Shown here piece after piece: positions 46,829 to 54,939 of a stretch of 64,000 nucleotides of DNA. The notes below the pieces were generated by a model that made no database searches, had not been told where the DNA came from, and saw nothing but the letters and a program-made list of their open reading frames with translations. Origin of the DNA: Cribrihabitans marinus (GTDB lineage: Bacteria > Pseudomonadota > Alphaproteobacteria > Rhodobacterales > Rhodobacteraceae); the NCBI RefSeq assembly GCF_900109035.1, contig NZ_FNYD01000003.1:62001-126000 (forward strand), in the 5' to 3' direction. The position numbers and the translations under genes were made by a program. Position 1 is the first letter of the stretch. Each line of letters starts with the position of its first letter.

Positions 46829-47233
46829 TCATGTCATCGCGTCCTGCGGTGAAGGCCTTCTATGGGCAGACATATCTTTGACAAGGGCAAGAACAGCACG
46901 CTTTTGGGCCGAAGGCAAGTCCGCAAAGATCTCGACCATCTGCACGGTTTCGCGGTCGGCCAGGAAGTCCTGCCGCAGTGCGGCACCGGCCGGGGCGGTG
47001 TCCTCGTCACCCTTCAGGGCATCCATGCCTTCGAAGAAATAGCTGATATGGACCTTGAGAAATTCCGCGACCGCCCAGAGCCGCGAGGCGCTGACCCGGT
47101 TGGCGCCGGATTCGTATTTCTGGACCTGCTGAAAGCGGACCCCCACCGCACTGCCAAGCTCGGCCTGGCTGTACCCCATTGCAATTCTTCGGGCCCGAAT
47201 ACGCTGGCCCACGATACTGTCAACCGTTTCCAT
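46829..47233 (-). CDS. XRE family helix-turn-helix regulator
   Basis: A 134-residue protein with a Cro/CI HTH at 8-65 (GQRIRARRIAMGYSQAELG, GVRFQQVQKYESGANRVSAS) and a helical C-terminal tail. Start ATG 47233 follows AGGTGACTTGT. It lies at the head of a same-strand run XRE-luxR-luxI and faces a 299-base gap with two dyads. A repressor of this run is a natural guess. Confidence 0.9.
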   Translation of the reverse strand: METVDSIVGQRIRARRIAMGYSQAELGSAVGVRFQQVQKYESGANRVSASRLWAVAEFLKVHISYFFEGMDALKGDEDTAPAGAALRQDFLADRETVQMVEIFADLPSAQKRAVLALVKDMSAHRRPSPQDAMT

Positions 47234-47532
47234 ACAAGTCACCTGTTGCTACTGACGCCGGCCGCCCGAGAACAAATGGCCGGGCGTCCGGATTAACGAT
47301 TGCGACAGTGCAGTATCCTGAAAACCCGATCAACGGATTTCAGGTTAAGGTTGATTTCAATTGGGCATGAACGGCGCTTTGGCCGGTATTGTACGATCTT
47401 TTGGCACCACTTGTTTACTTCGGCGTAAACAAACCTTCCAAACACCGGTTTCTGTGTCCGATTTGGGGCGGCACGCAGCGGGCGCGGCGTCTCCGAATCA
47501 CTTTCCGGGCGAGCGCATGGCGCGCCCTTCAT
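47234..47532. other. AT-richer intergenic region with two dyads
   Basis: About 300 bases between the XRE gene and the SLT lipoprotein gene, visibly richer in A and T than the rest of the window. No gene is supported. Dyad 1: CCTGAAA/TTTCAGG at 47317-47344. Dyad 2: TTGTTTAC/GTAAACAA at 47411-47432 with a 6-base loop. The XRE promoter must lie here. Confidence 0.6.
47411..47432. promoter_or_regulatory. perfect 8-bp inverted repeat upstream of XRE regulator
   Basis: TTGTTTAC (47411-47418) and GTAAACAA (47425-47432) around TTCGGC. No T-run follows on either strand, so it is more likely an operator than a terminator. The XRE protein is one candidate ligand. Confidence 0.45.
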
Positions 47533-48042
47533 TCATGTAGGTTGAGTCTGAGCGGGCGCCGGGCGCAACCCGGTTTCGACCAGCATGCCGCGCCGTTTCG
47601 CCTCGTAGTAGTAGCCGCGCGCATAATGCTGGATCGCCCGGTCCATGCTGCCATCCGACAGCAGCCAGGCGCCGCGCAGGTATTTTCCGGCGTATTTCAG
47701 GTTAGTGTCGGCATCCAGCAACCCCTGCGGCGCACCGCGATAGCCCATCGAGCGCGCGGTGGCGGGCAGGATCTGGAGCAGCCCGTAATAGGGCCGGGCC
47801 ACCGCCCAGGGGCGGTGCGTGCTTTCGCGGATCGCCAGCCGGTGCACCAGCTGGCGGGGCAGTTCGTAATGGTCCGCCCATTTGTTGATCGAGGCCCGCA
47901 GCTCGGGCGTCTCGTTGGGATAGAGCGGTGGGTCGTAGGGCTCGTTTCGGGTGCTGGTGCGGGTGACGCTGGCGCCACAGGCGGGCAGGGCGGTCATTGC
48001 GGCGAGGCCCAGAATGGCGCTGCGGCGGGTGAACAGGGTCAT
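47533..48042 (-). CDS. transglycosylase SLT domain lipoprotein
   Basis: A 169-residue protein with a twin-arginine-like start (TLFTRRSAILGLAAM) and a lipobox LPAC, giving a lipid-modified Cys22. The SLT domain has LAIRESTHRPWAVARP with the catalytic Glu, PYYGLLQILPATARSMGY, LDADTNLKYAGKYLRG and ARGYYYEAKRR. It should be anchored to a membrane and cleave peptidoglycan. It lies downstream of a low-GC gap and convergent with nothing. Confidence 0.9.
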   Translation of the reverse strand: MTLFTRRSAILGLAAMTALPACGASVTRTSTRNEPYDPPLYPNETPELRASINKWADHYELPRQLVHRLAIRESTHRPWAVARPYYGLLQILPATARSMGYRGAPQGLLDADTNLKYAGKYLRGAWLLSDGSMDRAIQHYARGYYYEAKRRGMLVETGLRPAPAQTQPT

Positions 48043-48140
48043 TGCGAACTCCGATTTTTGCGCAACTCTAGGGCGGTGCGGCCACCGGCGAAACCGCCGC
48101 GACGCGCGATCGGCCGGATGTTGCCGAAACCGGGACCAAG

Positions 48141-48172
48141 AAAAAGCCGCGCAGGGATCCCCGCGCGGCTTT
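48141..48172 (-). terminator. intrinsic terminator of the rpsF-rpsR-rplI operon
   Basis: On the minus strand AAAGCCGCGC and GCGCGGCTTT pair, followed by a short T run, 24 bases after the rplI stop. The stem would also work partly in the other direction. Confidence 0.85.
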
Positions 48173-48195
48173 GCATCCCGGACCAGTCGGCCCGA

Positions 48196-48834
48196 TCAGG
48201 ACTTGGTTTCGTCGTCCTCGACCGGGTTCTCGCCGGTCTGCTCTTCGACAACCTCGGCCAGGGCCTCGTCCTCGGAGGCGGCGCTGCCGATGTCGTCGAA
48301 CAGCTCGGCGATCTCGAACTCGGCCTCGGCCTCTTCCTCGGCGGCCAGCTGCTGAATCGACTTGCCCGATTCCTGCAGCTCGGCCTCTTCCGGCGAGCGG
48401 GCGACGTTCAGCGTGATGTTGACCATCACCTCGGGGTGCAGGTGCACTTCGACGTCGTGCAGGCCCAGTTCCTTGATCGGCTGACGGATCAGCACCTGCT
48501 TGCGGTCGATCGAATAGCCGGCCTCGGTCGCCACCATGGCGGCGTCGCGGGTGCTCACCGAACCGTAGAGGTTGCCACCGTCGGACGCCTGGCGGATCAC
48601 CACGAACCGCTGACCGTCAAGACGCTCGGCCAGGGCCTCGGCTTCCTTGCGGGATTCCAGGTTGCGGGCTTCCAGCTGCGCTTTCTGGTCTTCGAAGGCG
48701 GCGATGTTCTCTTTCGAGGCGGTCAGCGCCTTGCCCTGCAGCAGCAGGTAGTTGCGGGCGAATCCGGCCTTGACGTCGACGACATCGCCCATCTGGCCCA
48801 GCTTGGCCACACGTTCCAGAAGGATAACTTGCAT
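48196..48834 (-). CDS. rplI: 50S ribosomal protein L9 with acidic C-terminal extension
   Basis: A 212-residue L9. The N-terminal [22 protein letters not shown] and [11 protein letters not shown] bind 23S rRNA, the connecting helix and C-terminal domain follow. Typical L9 is about 149 residues; here 60 extra residues after about 150 are strongly acidic ([20 protein letters not shown]). Last gene of rpsF-rpsR-rplI. Confidence 0.97.
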   Translation of the reverse strand: MQVILLERVAKLGQMGDVVDVKAGFARNYLLLQGKALTASKENIAAFEDQKAQLEARNLESRKEAEALAERLDGQRFVVIRQASDGGNLYGSVSTRDAAMVATEAGYSIDRKQVLIRQPIKELGLHDVEVHLHPEVMVNITLNVARSPEEAELQESGKSIQQLAAEEEAEAEFEIAELFDDIGSAASEDEALAEVVEEQTGENPVEDDETKS

Positions 48835-48845
48835 GATCGCTCTCC

Positions 48846-49073
48846 TTACTTCACGGCATAGGGCAGCAGGGCGAGGAAACGGGCGCGCTTGATCGCCCGG
48901 GCCAGCTCACGCTGCTTTTTCGACGACACGGCAGTGATGCGCGAGGGCACGATCTTGCCGCGCTCGGAAACGTAGCGTTGCAGCAGGCGCGTGTCCTTGT
49001 AGTCGATCTTGGGTGCATTGTCGCCCGAGAAGGGGCAGACCTTGCGGCGGCGGAAAAACGGTTTTGCAGCCAT
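48846..49073 (-). CDS. rpsR: 30S ribosomal protein S18
   Basis: A 75-residue S18 with [20 protein letters not shown] and [20 protein letters not shown]-type rRNA-binding region. It binds S6 on the 30S platform. It is 11 bases before rplI. Confidence 0.98.
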   Translation of the reverse strand: MAAKPFFRRRKVCPFSGDNAPKIDYKDTRLLQRYVSERGKIVPSRITAVSSKKQRELARAIKRARFLALLPYAVK

Positions 49074-49099
49074 TGTCAGTTCCTTTCTTCAGGCGTGGG

Positions 49100-49453
49100 T
49101 CAGCGGCGGTCGCGGCGGCCGTCGCGCTCGTCGCGCTTCTGCATCTGGACCGAAGGGCCCTCGGCGTGCTCGTCGACCTTGATGGTCAGGACGCGCATCA
49201 CGTCGTCATGCAGGCGCATCAGGCGCTCCATCTCCTGCACGGCGCCGGCGGGCGCGTCGGTGCGCAGGAAGGCATAGTGGCCCTTGCGGTTCTTGTTGAT
49301 CTTGTAGGCCATCGTCTTGACGCCCCAGTATTCGCTGTCGACCAGCGAACCGCCGTTGTCGGCCAGAACGGTGCCGAAATGTTCGACCAGACCTTCGGCT
49401 TGCGTGTTGGACAGGTCCTGACGCGCAATCATGACATGCTCGTAAAGCGGCAT
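49100..49453 (-). CDS. rpsF: 30S ribosomal protein S6
   Basis: A 117-residue S6 beginning MPLYEHVMIARQDLSN with YWGVKTMAYKINKNRKGHY in the core and a basic tail (KRDERDGRRDRR). Start ATG 49453 follows AACAGGAGTTCAC. First gene of the rpsF-rpsR-rplI operon. Confidence 0.98.
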   Translation of the reverse strand: MPLYEHVMIARQDLSNTQAEGLVEHFGTVLADNGGSLVDSEYWGVKTMAYKINKNRKGHYAFLRTDAPAGAVQEMERLMRLHDDVMRVLTIKVDEHAEGPSVQMQKRDERDGRRDRR

Positions 49454-49563
49454 GTGAACTCCTGTTTCTGTCAAGGCGCATTTCATAGGCAGGGTCTTTG
49501 GCCCTTTCGCGACCCGGCCACGAGAGACTGCGCGGAAAAACGAAAGATGCGAAGGGCCGTGCC

Positions 49564-49591
49564 CATATACACGCCTGCGCGCCACACGCAA
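49564..49591 (-). promoter_or_regulatory. candidate promoter of rpsF operon
   Basis: On the minus strand TTGCGT (49591-49586) and TATATG (49569-49564) are separated by 16 bases, about 110 bases upstream of rpsF. Confidence 0.5.
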
Positions 49592-49773
49592 GCCCCCGCG
49601 GCCCTTGTGACACCGCGTTCCGGCCTTGTGGCAGGAAGGTGGCGGCGCCGGTTGCGCCGGTCGTCCAATTACCCCCTGCCTGCCCCATTTCGGTCTTTTT
49701 GTTTACCGAAGGTTGAACGCGTCGGGACGAGATACCCGGCGTAACAAGAACAGCCTGACGGGACGCGAGAAAA

Positions 49774-50292
49774 ATGACAGCCGTAAGACAGGACGTAATG
49801 AAGAACGCCGTGGCCCTGCCTTCCTTCGAGGAGTCGGTGCCGCTGACCATCACATTCGCGGCCAACTGGCCGGTGCGCAAGGTCCTGCTGCGGATCGTCG
49901 GGACCGCGCTGATCCTGGGATCGGCCGGGCTGTGGATCCTGCCGGGCTCCAGCGTGATGCCCGAGACCGCGCTGATGAAGCTGGGCGTCTCGGTCTTCTT
50001 CTTCCTGGTTGGCCTGGCCCTGCTGATGGTCCATCACGAGCACAACCAGCCCGACGCCTATTTCGACCCGATCCGCCGCGAGGTCCGGGTGTTGCAGAAG
50101 AATGCCCGGGGCCGGCCGCAGACGGTGCTGCGCCGGGGCTATGACAGCCTGGGCAGCGTCAAGTTCTCGGACTGCTTCATGGAGCTTTACGACATGGACG
50201 GCTCGGTGCTGATGCGCCTGCCGATCGAGACGCCGGAGATTCGCCACGCCCTGCGCACGCAGCTGAACGGGCTGGCACACTCGGCCGCCTGA
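49774..50292 (+). CDS. hypothetical membrane protein
   Basis: A 172-residue protein with two central membrane helices (LLRIVGTALILGSAGLWILP and LGVSVFFFLVGLALLMVHH) and a soluble C-terminal part of about 95 residues (DAYFDPIRREVRVLQKNARG; SLGSVKFSDCFMELYDMDGS). The layout, two helices then a cytoplasmic PH-like beta domain, recalls bPH2-type membrane proteins, but I do not recognise a family. It ends at a terminator hairpin. Confidence 0.8.
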   Translation: MTAVRQDVMKNAVALPSFEESVPLTITFAANWPVRKVLLRIVGTALILGSAGLWILPGSSVMPETALMKLGVSVFFFLVGLALLMVHHEHNQPDAYFDPIRREVRVLQKNARGRPQTVLRRGYDSLGSVKFSDCFMELYDMDGSVLMRLPIETPEIRHALRTQLNGLAHSAA

Positions 50293-50337
50293 CACCTGTT
50301 CACCTGATCGTACAGGCTGTTGGCTGATGTGGACTTC

Positions 50338-50365
50338 GCGCCGCCTTCGGGCGGCGCATTTCTTG
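50338..50365 (+). terminator. UUCG-capped terminator hairpin
   Basis: GCGCCGCC and GGCGGCGC pair around a TTCG tetraloop (50338-50357), followed by ATTTCTT, 45 bases after the stop of the membrane-protein gene. Confidence 0.75.
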
Positions 50366-50474
50366 TGGGATGTCGCGGTGATTTCGGCCAGTCATGCAGC
50401 ACCCGCCATCCAACAGGAGACCACGCAATCAAGTCCACCATGCTTGCCGCCGACCTGACCGCAGCCGACGCAAC

Positions 50475-50505
50475 AACCGCCGGGCCATTGGTTCGGCGGT
50501 TTTCG
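50475..50505 (+). terminator. second hairpin with T-rich tail
   Basis: AACCGCCG (50475-50482) pairs with CGGCGGTT (50494-50501), followed by TTCGTTT. It lies 130 bases beyond the first terminator and just before the stop of the convergent cytochrome gene. No gene is visible between the two hairpins. Confidence 0.55.
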
Positions 50506-50521
50506 TTTGCGGTTCCTGGTT

Positions 50522-51760
50522 CTAGGGCTTGCGGGCGGCGGTGAGGGCGACCTCGACCACCACCTGCATGCCCAGCGTCGCCGCGTCGCCGACCTGGGCG
50601 CCAACCCCGAAGTCGCGCCGGTCCAGCGTCAGGTTTCCGGCCATCGTCGCAACCCCGTCCTGAATCTGCAGATCGAACGGCAGGACGATGTCGACGCTTT
50701 GGTCGCGCAGGGTCAGGGGGCCGTGGGCCTCGTATCCGGTTTCGGTCTTCAGGATCTGGCCGATGAAGCGCGCGGTGGGAAACTGGCTGGCCTCGAGGAA
50801 GCCGGGCCCCAGCGCATCGGAGGTGACCGAGCCCAGCGACAGCGAGGCGATCGCGACCCTGACCTGCACCTGCCCTGCCGGGCCGGTGGTCGCAACGGGC
50901 TCGAACGTGATGTCCGCGGTCCAGTCGGAGAATTGTCCGGTGAGCGGGGTGCCCATCTGGGTCACGGTCATCGACAGTGTGCCATCCGTCACCTGCCAGT
51001 CCGAGGCGGATGCGGCCGGGCGGGCAGGCTCGGCAGCCTGAGCGGCGCCGCCGGAGACTGCGGGCGTTTGGTAGAGGCCCTGAGCGGCCCCGATTACGAT
51101 CACCGCGGCCCAGACCGCCAGGGCGGCCAGGGCCGGCACTAGGCTGCGTGGCATCGGTGCGGGTTCGGGTGCGCCGCCGCCCGACAACATGCGCCCGAGC
51201 GTGGCGTCGCGGTCGATGAAGTGATGTTTCAGCGCGCCGGCCACGTGCAGCAGGATGGCCCCGGCCAGCGCCCAGATCAGCACACGGTGCAGCCCGCCGG
51301 TCAGCTTGGCCAGGGCCGGATCCTTTGGCACGAGCGGCAGGTCCTGACCCAGGGGCCACAGGATCGGCGCGAAACCGCTGGTTGCGGCATGCTGGATCCA
51401 GCCGCTGAGCGGAACCAGGACGAGCGAGCCATAGAGCAGCCAGTGCACGGTCTGCGCCAGCAGCACCTCGGGCCGCCTGTGGGCGTTGAGTGGGCCGGGA
51501 TGTGTCTGCGTGATCGCCCAGAGGATGCGCGCGAGCGCCACCGCGAAGATCGCGACACCCAGCGTCTTGTGCAGCGAGAAGAGCAGCGCGGTGCGGGTCA
51601 GCAGCTCTTCGCTGGCCACTGTGGAAGGGTCGCGCAGCGACTGTGCCATGGTGTTTGCGATCTTCCCCAACGGCAGGTTGGTGAGGACCAGCAGGGCAGT
51701 CAGCCAGTGGAACCACTTGGCGACACTGCCATAGCTGCGGGTGGTGTTGGCAAGGGGCAT
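50522..51760 (-). CDS. cytochrome b561 / YceI fusion protein
   Basis: A 412-residue fusion. Residues 1-175 are a four-helix cytochrome b561 domain with histidine ligands in VAKWFHWLTALLVLTNLP, LFSLHKTLGVAIF, TVHWLLYGSLVLVPLSGW and LLHVAGALKHHFIDRD. After a further membrane helix (LVPALAALAVWAAVIVIGAA) residues 245-412 form a periplasmic YceI lipocalin-like domain that in the family binds isoprenoid quinones. The protein is likely an inner-membrane quinone electron carrier. Fusion of the two is seen elsewhere in proteobacteria. Confidence 0.93.
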   Translation of the reverse strand: MPLANTTRSYGSVAKWFHWLTALLVLTNLPLGKIANTMAQSLRDPSTVASEELLTRTALLFSLHKTLGVAIFAVALARILWAITQTHPGPLNAHRRPEVLLAQTVHWLLYGSLVLVPLSGWIQHAATSGFAPILWPLGQDLPLVPKDPALAKLTGGLHRVLIWALAGAILLHVAGALKHHFIDRDATLGRMLSGGGAPEPAPMPRSLVPALAALAVWAAVIVIGAAQGLYQTPAVSGGAAQAAEPARPAASASDWQVTDGTLSMTVTQMGTPLTGQFSDWTADITFEPVATTGPAGQVQVRVAIASLSLGSVTSDALGPGFLEASQFPTARFIGQILKTETGYEAHGPLTLRDQSVDIVLPFDLQIQDGVATMAGNLTLDRRDFGVGAQVGDAATLGMQVVVEVALTAARKP

Positions 51761-51930
51761 TGCGGGCTCCGGGTCATTCTGCGCCGGGTCAGCTTGCCGG
51801 CGGGCTGGTGCCGCGGCAATGGGCGCGGCCGAACTGGCATTGTGCCGGCATGCAGATCTTGTGCGCCGCGCGCGGGTTGTCTACACGGGCGGGAACGTGG
51901 TTTTCGGACGGGTTGAGGCAAGGGGCAGCA

Positions 51931-52869
51931 ATGACAGTCGCTTTCGTTTTTCCGGGGCAGGGGGCGCAGACCATTGGCATGGGGCGCGCGCTTGCCGAGG
52001 CATATCCCGCCGCGCGCGCGGTGTTCGACGAGGTCGATGCGGCGCTGGGCGAGGCGTTGAGCGCACTGATCTGGGAGGGCGACATCGCCGATCTGACCCT
52101 GACGCAGAACGCGCAGCCGGCGCTGATGGCGACCTCGGTGGCGGCGATGCGCGCGCTTGAGGCCGAGGGCGTGGCGGTGGACCGGGCGGCCTTCGTCGCC
52201 GGTCATTCGCTAGGCGAATATTCGGCCCTTGCGGCGGTGGGGGCGATCTCGCTGGCCGACACGGCGCGGCTGTTGCGCACACGCGGGCAGGCGATGCAAA
52301 GCGCGGTGCCGGTGGGCGAGGGTGCGATGGCGGCGATCCTGGGCCTGGACCTGGAGGCCGTGCGCGCCGTGGCCGAGGAGGCGGCCCAGGGCGAGGTGTG
52401 CCAGGCCGCCAATGACAACGATCCGACCCAGGTGGTCGTCTCGGGGGCCAAGGCGGCGGTGGAACGTGCCGCGACAATCGCCAAGGAGCGGGGCGCGAAG
52501 CGGGCGGTCATGCTGCCGGTGAGCGCGCCCTTCCACTGCGCGCTGATGCAGCCCGCCGCCGAGGAGATGGCCGCGGCGTTGGCCGATGTCTCGATCGCCG
52601 CGCCGGCGGTCCCGCTGGTGGCCAATGTGCGCGCCGAGGCGGTGAGCGATCCCGAGGTGATCCGCGGCTTGCTGGTCGAGCAGATCACCGGATCGGTGCG
52701 CTGGCGCGAGAGCGTGCAGTACATGGCGGCCCAGGGGGTCGACGAGGTCTGGGAAATCGGTGCCGGCAAGGCCCTGTCCGGCATGATCCGCAAGATTGAC
52801 CGTACCATTGCCTGCAAAGCCGTGGGCACACCGGAAGATGTGCAAAGCGCGGCCGCCGGACCGGCGTGA
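51931..52869 (+). CDS. fabD: malonyl-CoA:ACP transacylase
   Basis: A 312-residue transacylase. The active-site Ser93 is in AGHSLGEYSAL, the arginine and histidine in VLRTRGQ-type and SAPFHCALMQPA motifs, and FPGQGAQTIGMG starts the protein. It loads malonyl onto AcpP. Start ATG 51931 follows AAGGGGCAGCA. It leads the fatty-acid cluster fabD-fabG-acpP-(...)-fabF. Confidence 0.97.
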   Translation: MTVAFVFPGQGAQTIGMGRALAEAYPAARAVFDEVDAALGEALSALIWEGDIADLTLTQNAQPALMATSVAAMRALEAEGVAVDRAAFVAGHSLGEYSALAAVGAISLADTARLLRTRGQAMQSAVPVGEGAMAAILGLDLEAVRAVAEEAAQGEVCQAANDNDPTQVVVSGAKAAVERAATIAKERGAKRAVMLPVSAPFHCALMQPAAEEMAAALADVSIAAPAVPLVANVRAEAVSDPEVIRGLLVEQITGSVRWRESVQYMAAQGVDEVWEIGAGKALSGMIRKIDRTIACKAVGTPEDVQSAAAGPA

Positions 52870-52924
52870 CGCGACCCTTATCTGCAAGCGAGAAGCCGCG
52901 GCGGCGGCGGGGAGACTGAAAGAC

Positions 52925-53662
52925 ATGTTCGATCTGAGTGGAAAGACGGCCCTGGTCACCGGCGCATCCGGCGGTATCGGGGCCGAGATCGCCCGCGGCC
53001 TGCACGCGGCGGGCGCCAGCGTCGGCCTGTCGGGCACGCGGCAGGAACCGCTGGAGGCGCTGGCGGCGGAACTGGGCGAACGCGCCCATGTGCTGCCGTG
53101 CAATCTGAGCGACGCCGACGCGGTCGAGGCGCTGCCGAAACAGGCGGCCGAGGCGATGGGGTCGGTGGGCATCCTGGTCAACAATGCCGGCATCACCCGC
53201 GACAACCTGTTCATGCGGATGTCGGACGACGAATGGGCGCAGGTGCTGGAAGTGAACCTGACCTCGGCCATGCGTCTGAGCCGGGGCGTTTTGCGCGGCA
53301 TGATGAAGGCGCGCTGGGGCCGGATCGTGAACATCTCGTCCGTGGTGGGCTCGATCGGCAACCCCGGACAGGCGAATTATGCCGCGGCCAAGGCCGGTAT
53401 GGCGGGCATGGGCAAGTCGCTGGCCTATGAGGTGGCGAGCCGGGGAATCACCGTCAATTCCGTCGCGCCGGGCTTTATCGAGACCGCGATGACCAGCAAG
53501 CTGACCGACGAGCAGAAGGCGGGTCTGATGGTCAAGATCCCGGCCGGCCGGATGGGTTCGGCCGGTGAGGTGGCCGCCGCCGTGGTCTACCTGGCCAGCC
53601 CCGAAGCGGGGTATGTTACCGGTGCGACCTTGCACGTAAACGGCGGCATGGCGATGCTGTAG
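52925..53662 (+). CDS. fabG: 3-oxoacyl-ACP reductase FabG
   Basis: A 245-residue short-chain dehydrogenase. TGASGGIGAEIARGL binds NADPH, and the catalytic Ser-Tyr-Lys set is in NISSVVGSIGNPGQANYAAAKAG (Ser in ISS, Tyr-x3-Lys after). It reduces 3-oxoacyl-ACP. Start ATG 52925 follows GGGGAGACTGAAAGAC. Confidence 0.97.
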   Translation: MFDLSGKTALVTGASGGIGAEIARGLHAAGASVGLSGTRQEPLEALAAELGERAHVLPCNLSDADAVEALPKQAAEAMGSVGILVNNAGITRDNLFMRMSDDEWAQVLEVNLTSAMRLSRGVLRGMMKARWGRIVNISSVVGSIGNPGQANYAAAKAGMAGMGKSLAYEVASRGITVNSVAPGFIETAMTSKLTDEQKAGLMVKIPAGRMGSAGEVAAAVVYLASPEAGYVTGATLHVNGGMAML

Positions 53663-53692
53663 GCAGCCGCGCCGGAGGCTGCGCGAAAGCGT

Positions 53693-53720
53693 TTGCCTCT
53701 GCTGCGGACTGTGCTATAGG
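53693..53720 (+). promoter_or_regulatory. candidate promoter of acpP
   Basis: TTGCCT (53693-53698) and TATAGG (53715-53720) are separated by 16 bases, about 150 bases upstream of acpP. Confidence 0.6.
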
Positions 53721-53765
53721 CGGCGCATCTTTCGCAAGGGCAGGCCGGCACGGTCGTCCGAAAAT

Positions 53766-53802
53766 CCCCGGTTCGCCGGGGTCCCAACCGCCCGGAACGG
53801 GC
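53766..53802 (+). other. two small hairpins in the acpP leader
   Basis: CCCCGG-TTCG-CCGGGG (53766-53781) is a 6-bp stem with a UUCG loop; GCCCG-GAA-CGGGC (53790-53802) follows 8 bases later. Both lie in the roughly 150-base transcribed leader of acpP. Confidence 0.55.
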
Positions 53803-53871
53803 AACCAAGCCACCCCGTGCGGGCAAGGGCAGAACCGGGCCAGATCGGCCCCGCAGGAATGAGGAATTGAC

Positions 53872-54105
53872 ATGAGCGACGTCGCAGACCGCGTGAAGAA
53901 GATTGTGGTTGAGCACCTGGGCGTGGAAGAGGACAAGGTCACCGAGAACGCGTCCTTCATCGACGACCTCGGCGCCGACAGCCTGGATACCGTGGAACTG
54001 GTCATGGCCTTCGAAGAGGAATTCGGCATCGAGATTCCCGACGATGCGGCCGAAACCATCCAGACCTTCGGCGACGCCGTGAAGTTCATTAAGGAAGCGT
54101 CGTAA
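53872..54105 (+). CDS. acpP: acyl carrier protein
   Basis: A 77-residue acidic protein with the phosphopantetheine serine (Ser37) in [20 protein letters not shown]. It carries the growing fatty acid. Start ATG 53872 follows AATGAGGAATTGAC. It has its own promoter candidate and a terminator. Confidence 0.99.
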   Translation: MSDVADRVKKIVVEHLGVEEDKVTENASFIDDLGADSLDTVELVMAFEEEFGIEIPDDAAETIQTFGDAVKFIKEAS

Positions 54106-54130
54106 ACGCAGCGCGACCGCAGTAATCGAA

Positions 54131-54164
54131 AACGGCGCCGCCTTCGGGAGGCGCCGTTTTTCTT
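54131..54164 (+). terminator. intrinsic terminator of acpP
   Basis: AACGGCGCC (54131-54139) pairs with GGCGCCGTT (54150-54158), followed by TTTTCTTT, 25 bases after the acpP stop. Confidence 0.92.
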
Positions 54165-54287
54165 TGCGGGGGTGCCCGGATGCGGGTGAATGCGCATCAG
54201 CCGGGACCGGACGCCGCGAAACGGGCTTGACCGACCGGCCCGGCTGCCGTCACGGTTCTCTTGAGGCAGAACACGGACCGGCGAGCA

Positions 54288-54827
54288 ATGATCCGATCCA
54301 TACCGATGATCAACACCGCGCGGCTGACGCTGAGCGGGATGCGGCCCGAGGATTTCGAGCGCTTTGCGCAGATCTGGTCGGACCCGGATGTCGTGCGCCA
54401 GATCGGCGTCAGCCCGAAAAGCCGCGGCGAGGCGTGGACCGCCTTTCTGCGCAACGCGGGCCATTGGCAGATGACCGGCTTTGGTCAATGGGCCATCGTG
54501 CGGCAGAGCGACCGGCGCATGGTGGGCCAGGCGGGGTTCTTCTTCGAGGACCGGTCGCTGGGCGACGATTTCGATCCCCATCCCGAGGCCGGCTGGGTGC
54601 TGAGCCCCGAGGCGCAGGGCGCCGGTCTGGGTTTCGAGGCGGCGCAGGCGGCGCATGACTGGTTCGACCGGGTGATTCCCGGCCCGCTGGTGGCGATGAT
54701 CGATGCCGGCAATGCGCCGTCGAAGAAACTGGCGGAAAAGCTGGGCTATCGCCGGATGCGCGAGGCCGAATTTGCCGGGACGCCGGTGGAACTCCACTTT
54801 CGCAAGGGGCCGCCTGTCGGCGACTGA
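54288..54827 (+). CDS. GNAT family N-acetyltransferase
   Basis: A 179-residue acetyltransferase of the RimJ/RimL type: MINTARLTLSGMRPEDFERF start, GQAGFFFEDRS, WVLSPEAQGAGLGFEAA (the acetyl-CoA Q/R-x-x-G-x-G/A loop as QGAGLG) and ALVAMIDAGNAPSKKLAEKL-type helix with GYRRMRE. Substrate unknown. Start ATG 54288 or 54306; neither has a strong ribosome binding site. Confidence 0.9.
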   Translation: MIRSIPMINTARLTLSGMRPEDFERFAQIWSDPDVVRQIGVSPKSRGEAWTAFLRNAGHWQMTGFGQWAIVRQSDRRMVGQAGFFFEDRSLGDDFDPHPEAGWVLSPEAQGAGLGFEAAQAAHDWFDRVIPGPLVAMIDAGNAPSKKLAEKLGYRRMREAEFAGTPVELHFRKGPPVGD

Positions 54828-54939
54828 CCGCGCAGGCCGCAAATCGATCGGAAGGTGCCGAAACTGACGCAGTGCGCGACTCGGTCCGCTGTATGCTAGG
54901 CTGGTCGAAGAACGGCGAGGCTAGCGGAGGAAGCGGCCG

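Noticed and set aside
49454-49560. S6:S18-binding leader RNA motif upstream of rpsF
   Set aside because: A GGCC/GGGCC region is present but I could not fold the conserved CCG bulge with confidence by eye.
50447-50551. Short ORF starting MLAADLTAADATTAG over the second hairpin, as a possible leader peptide
   Set aside because: The downstream gene is on the opposite strand, so there is nothing to attenuate, and the composition is not that of a biosynthetic leader.
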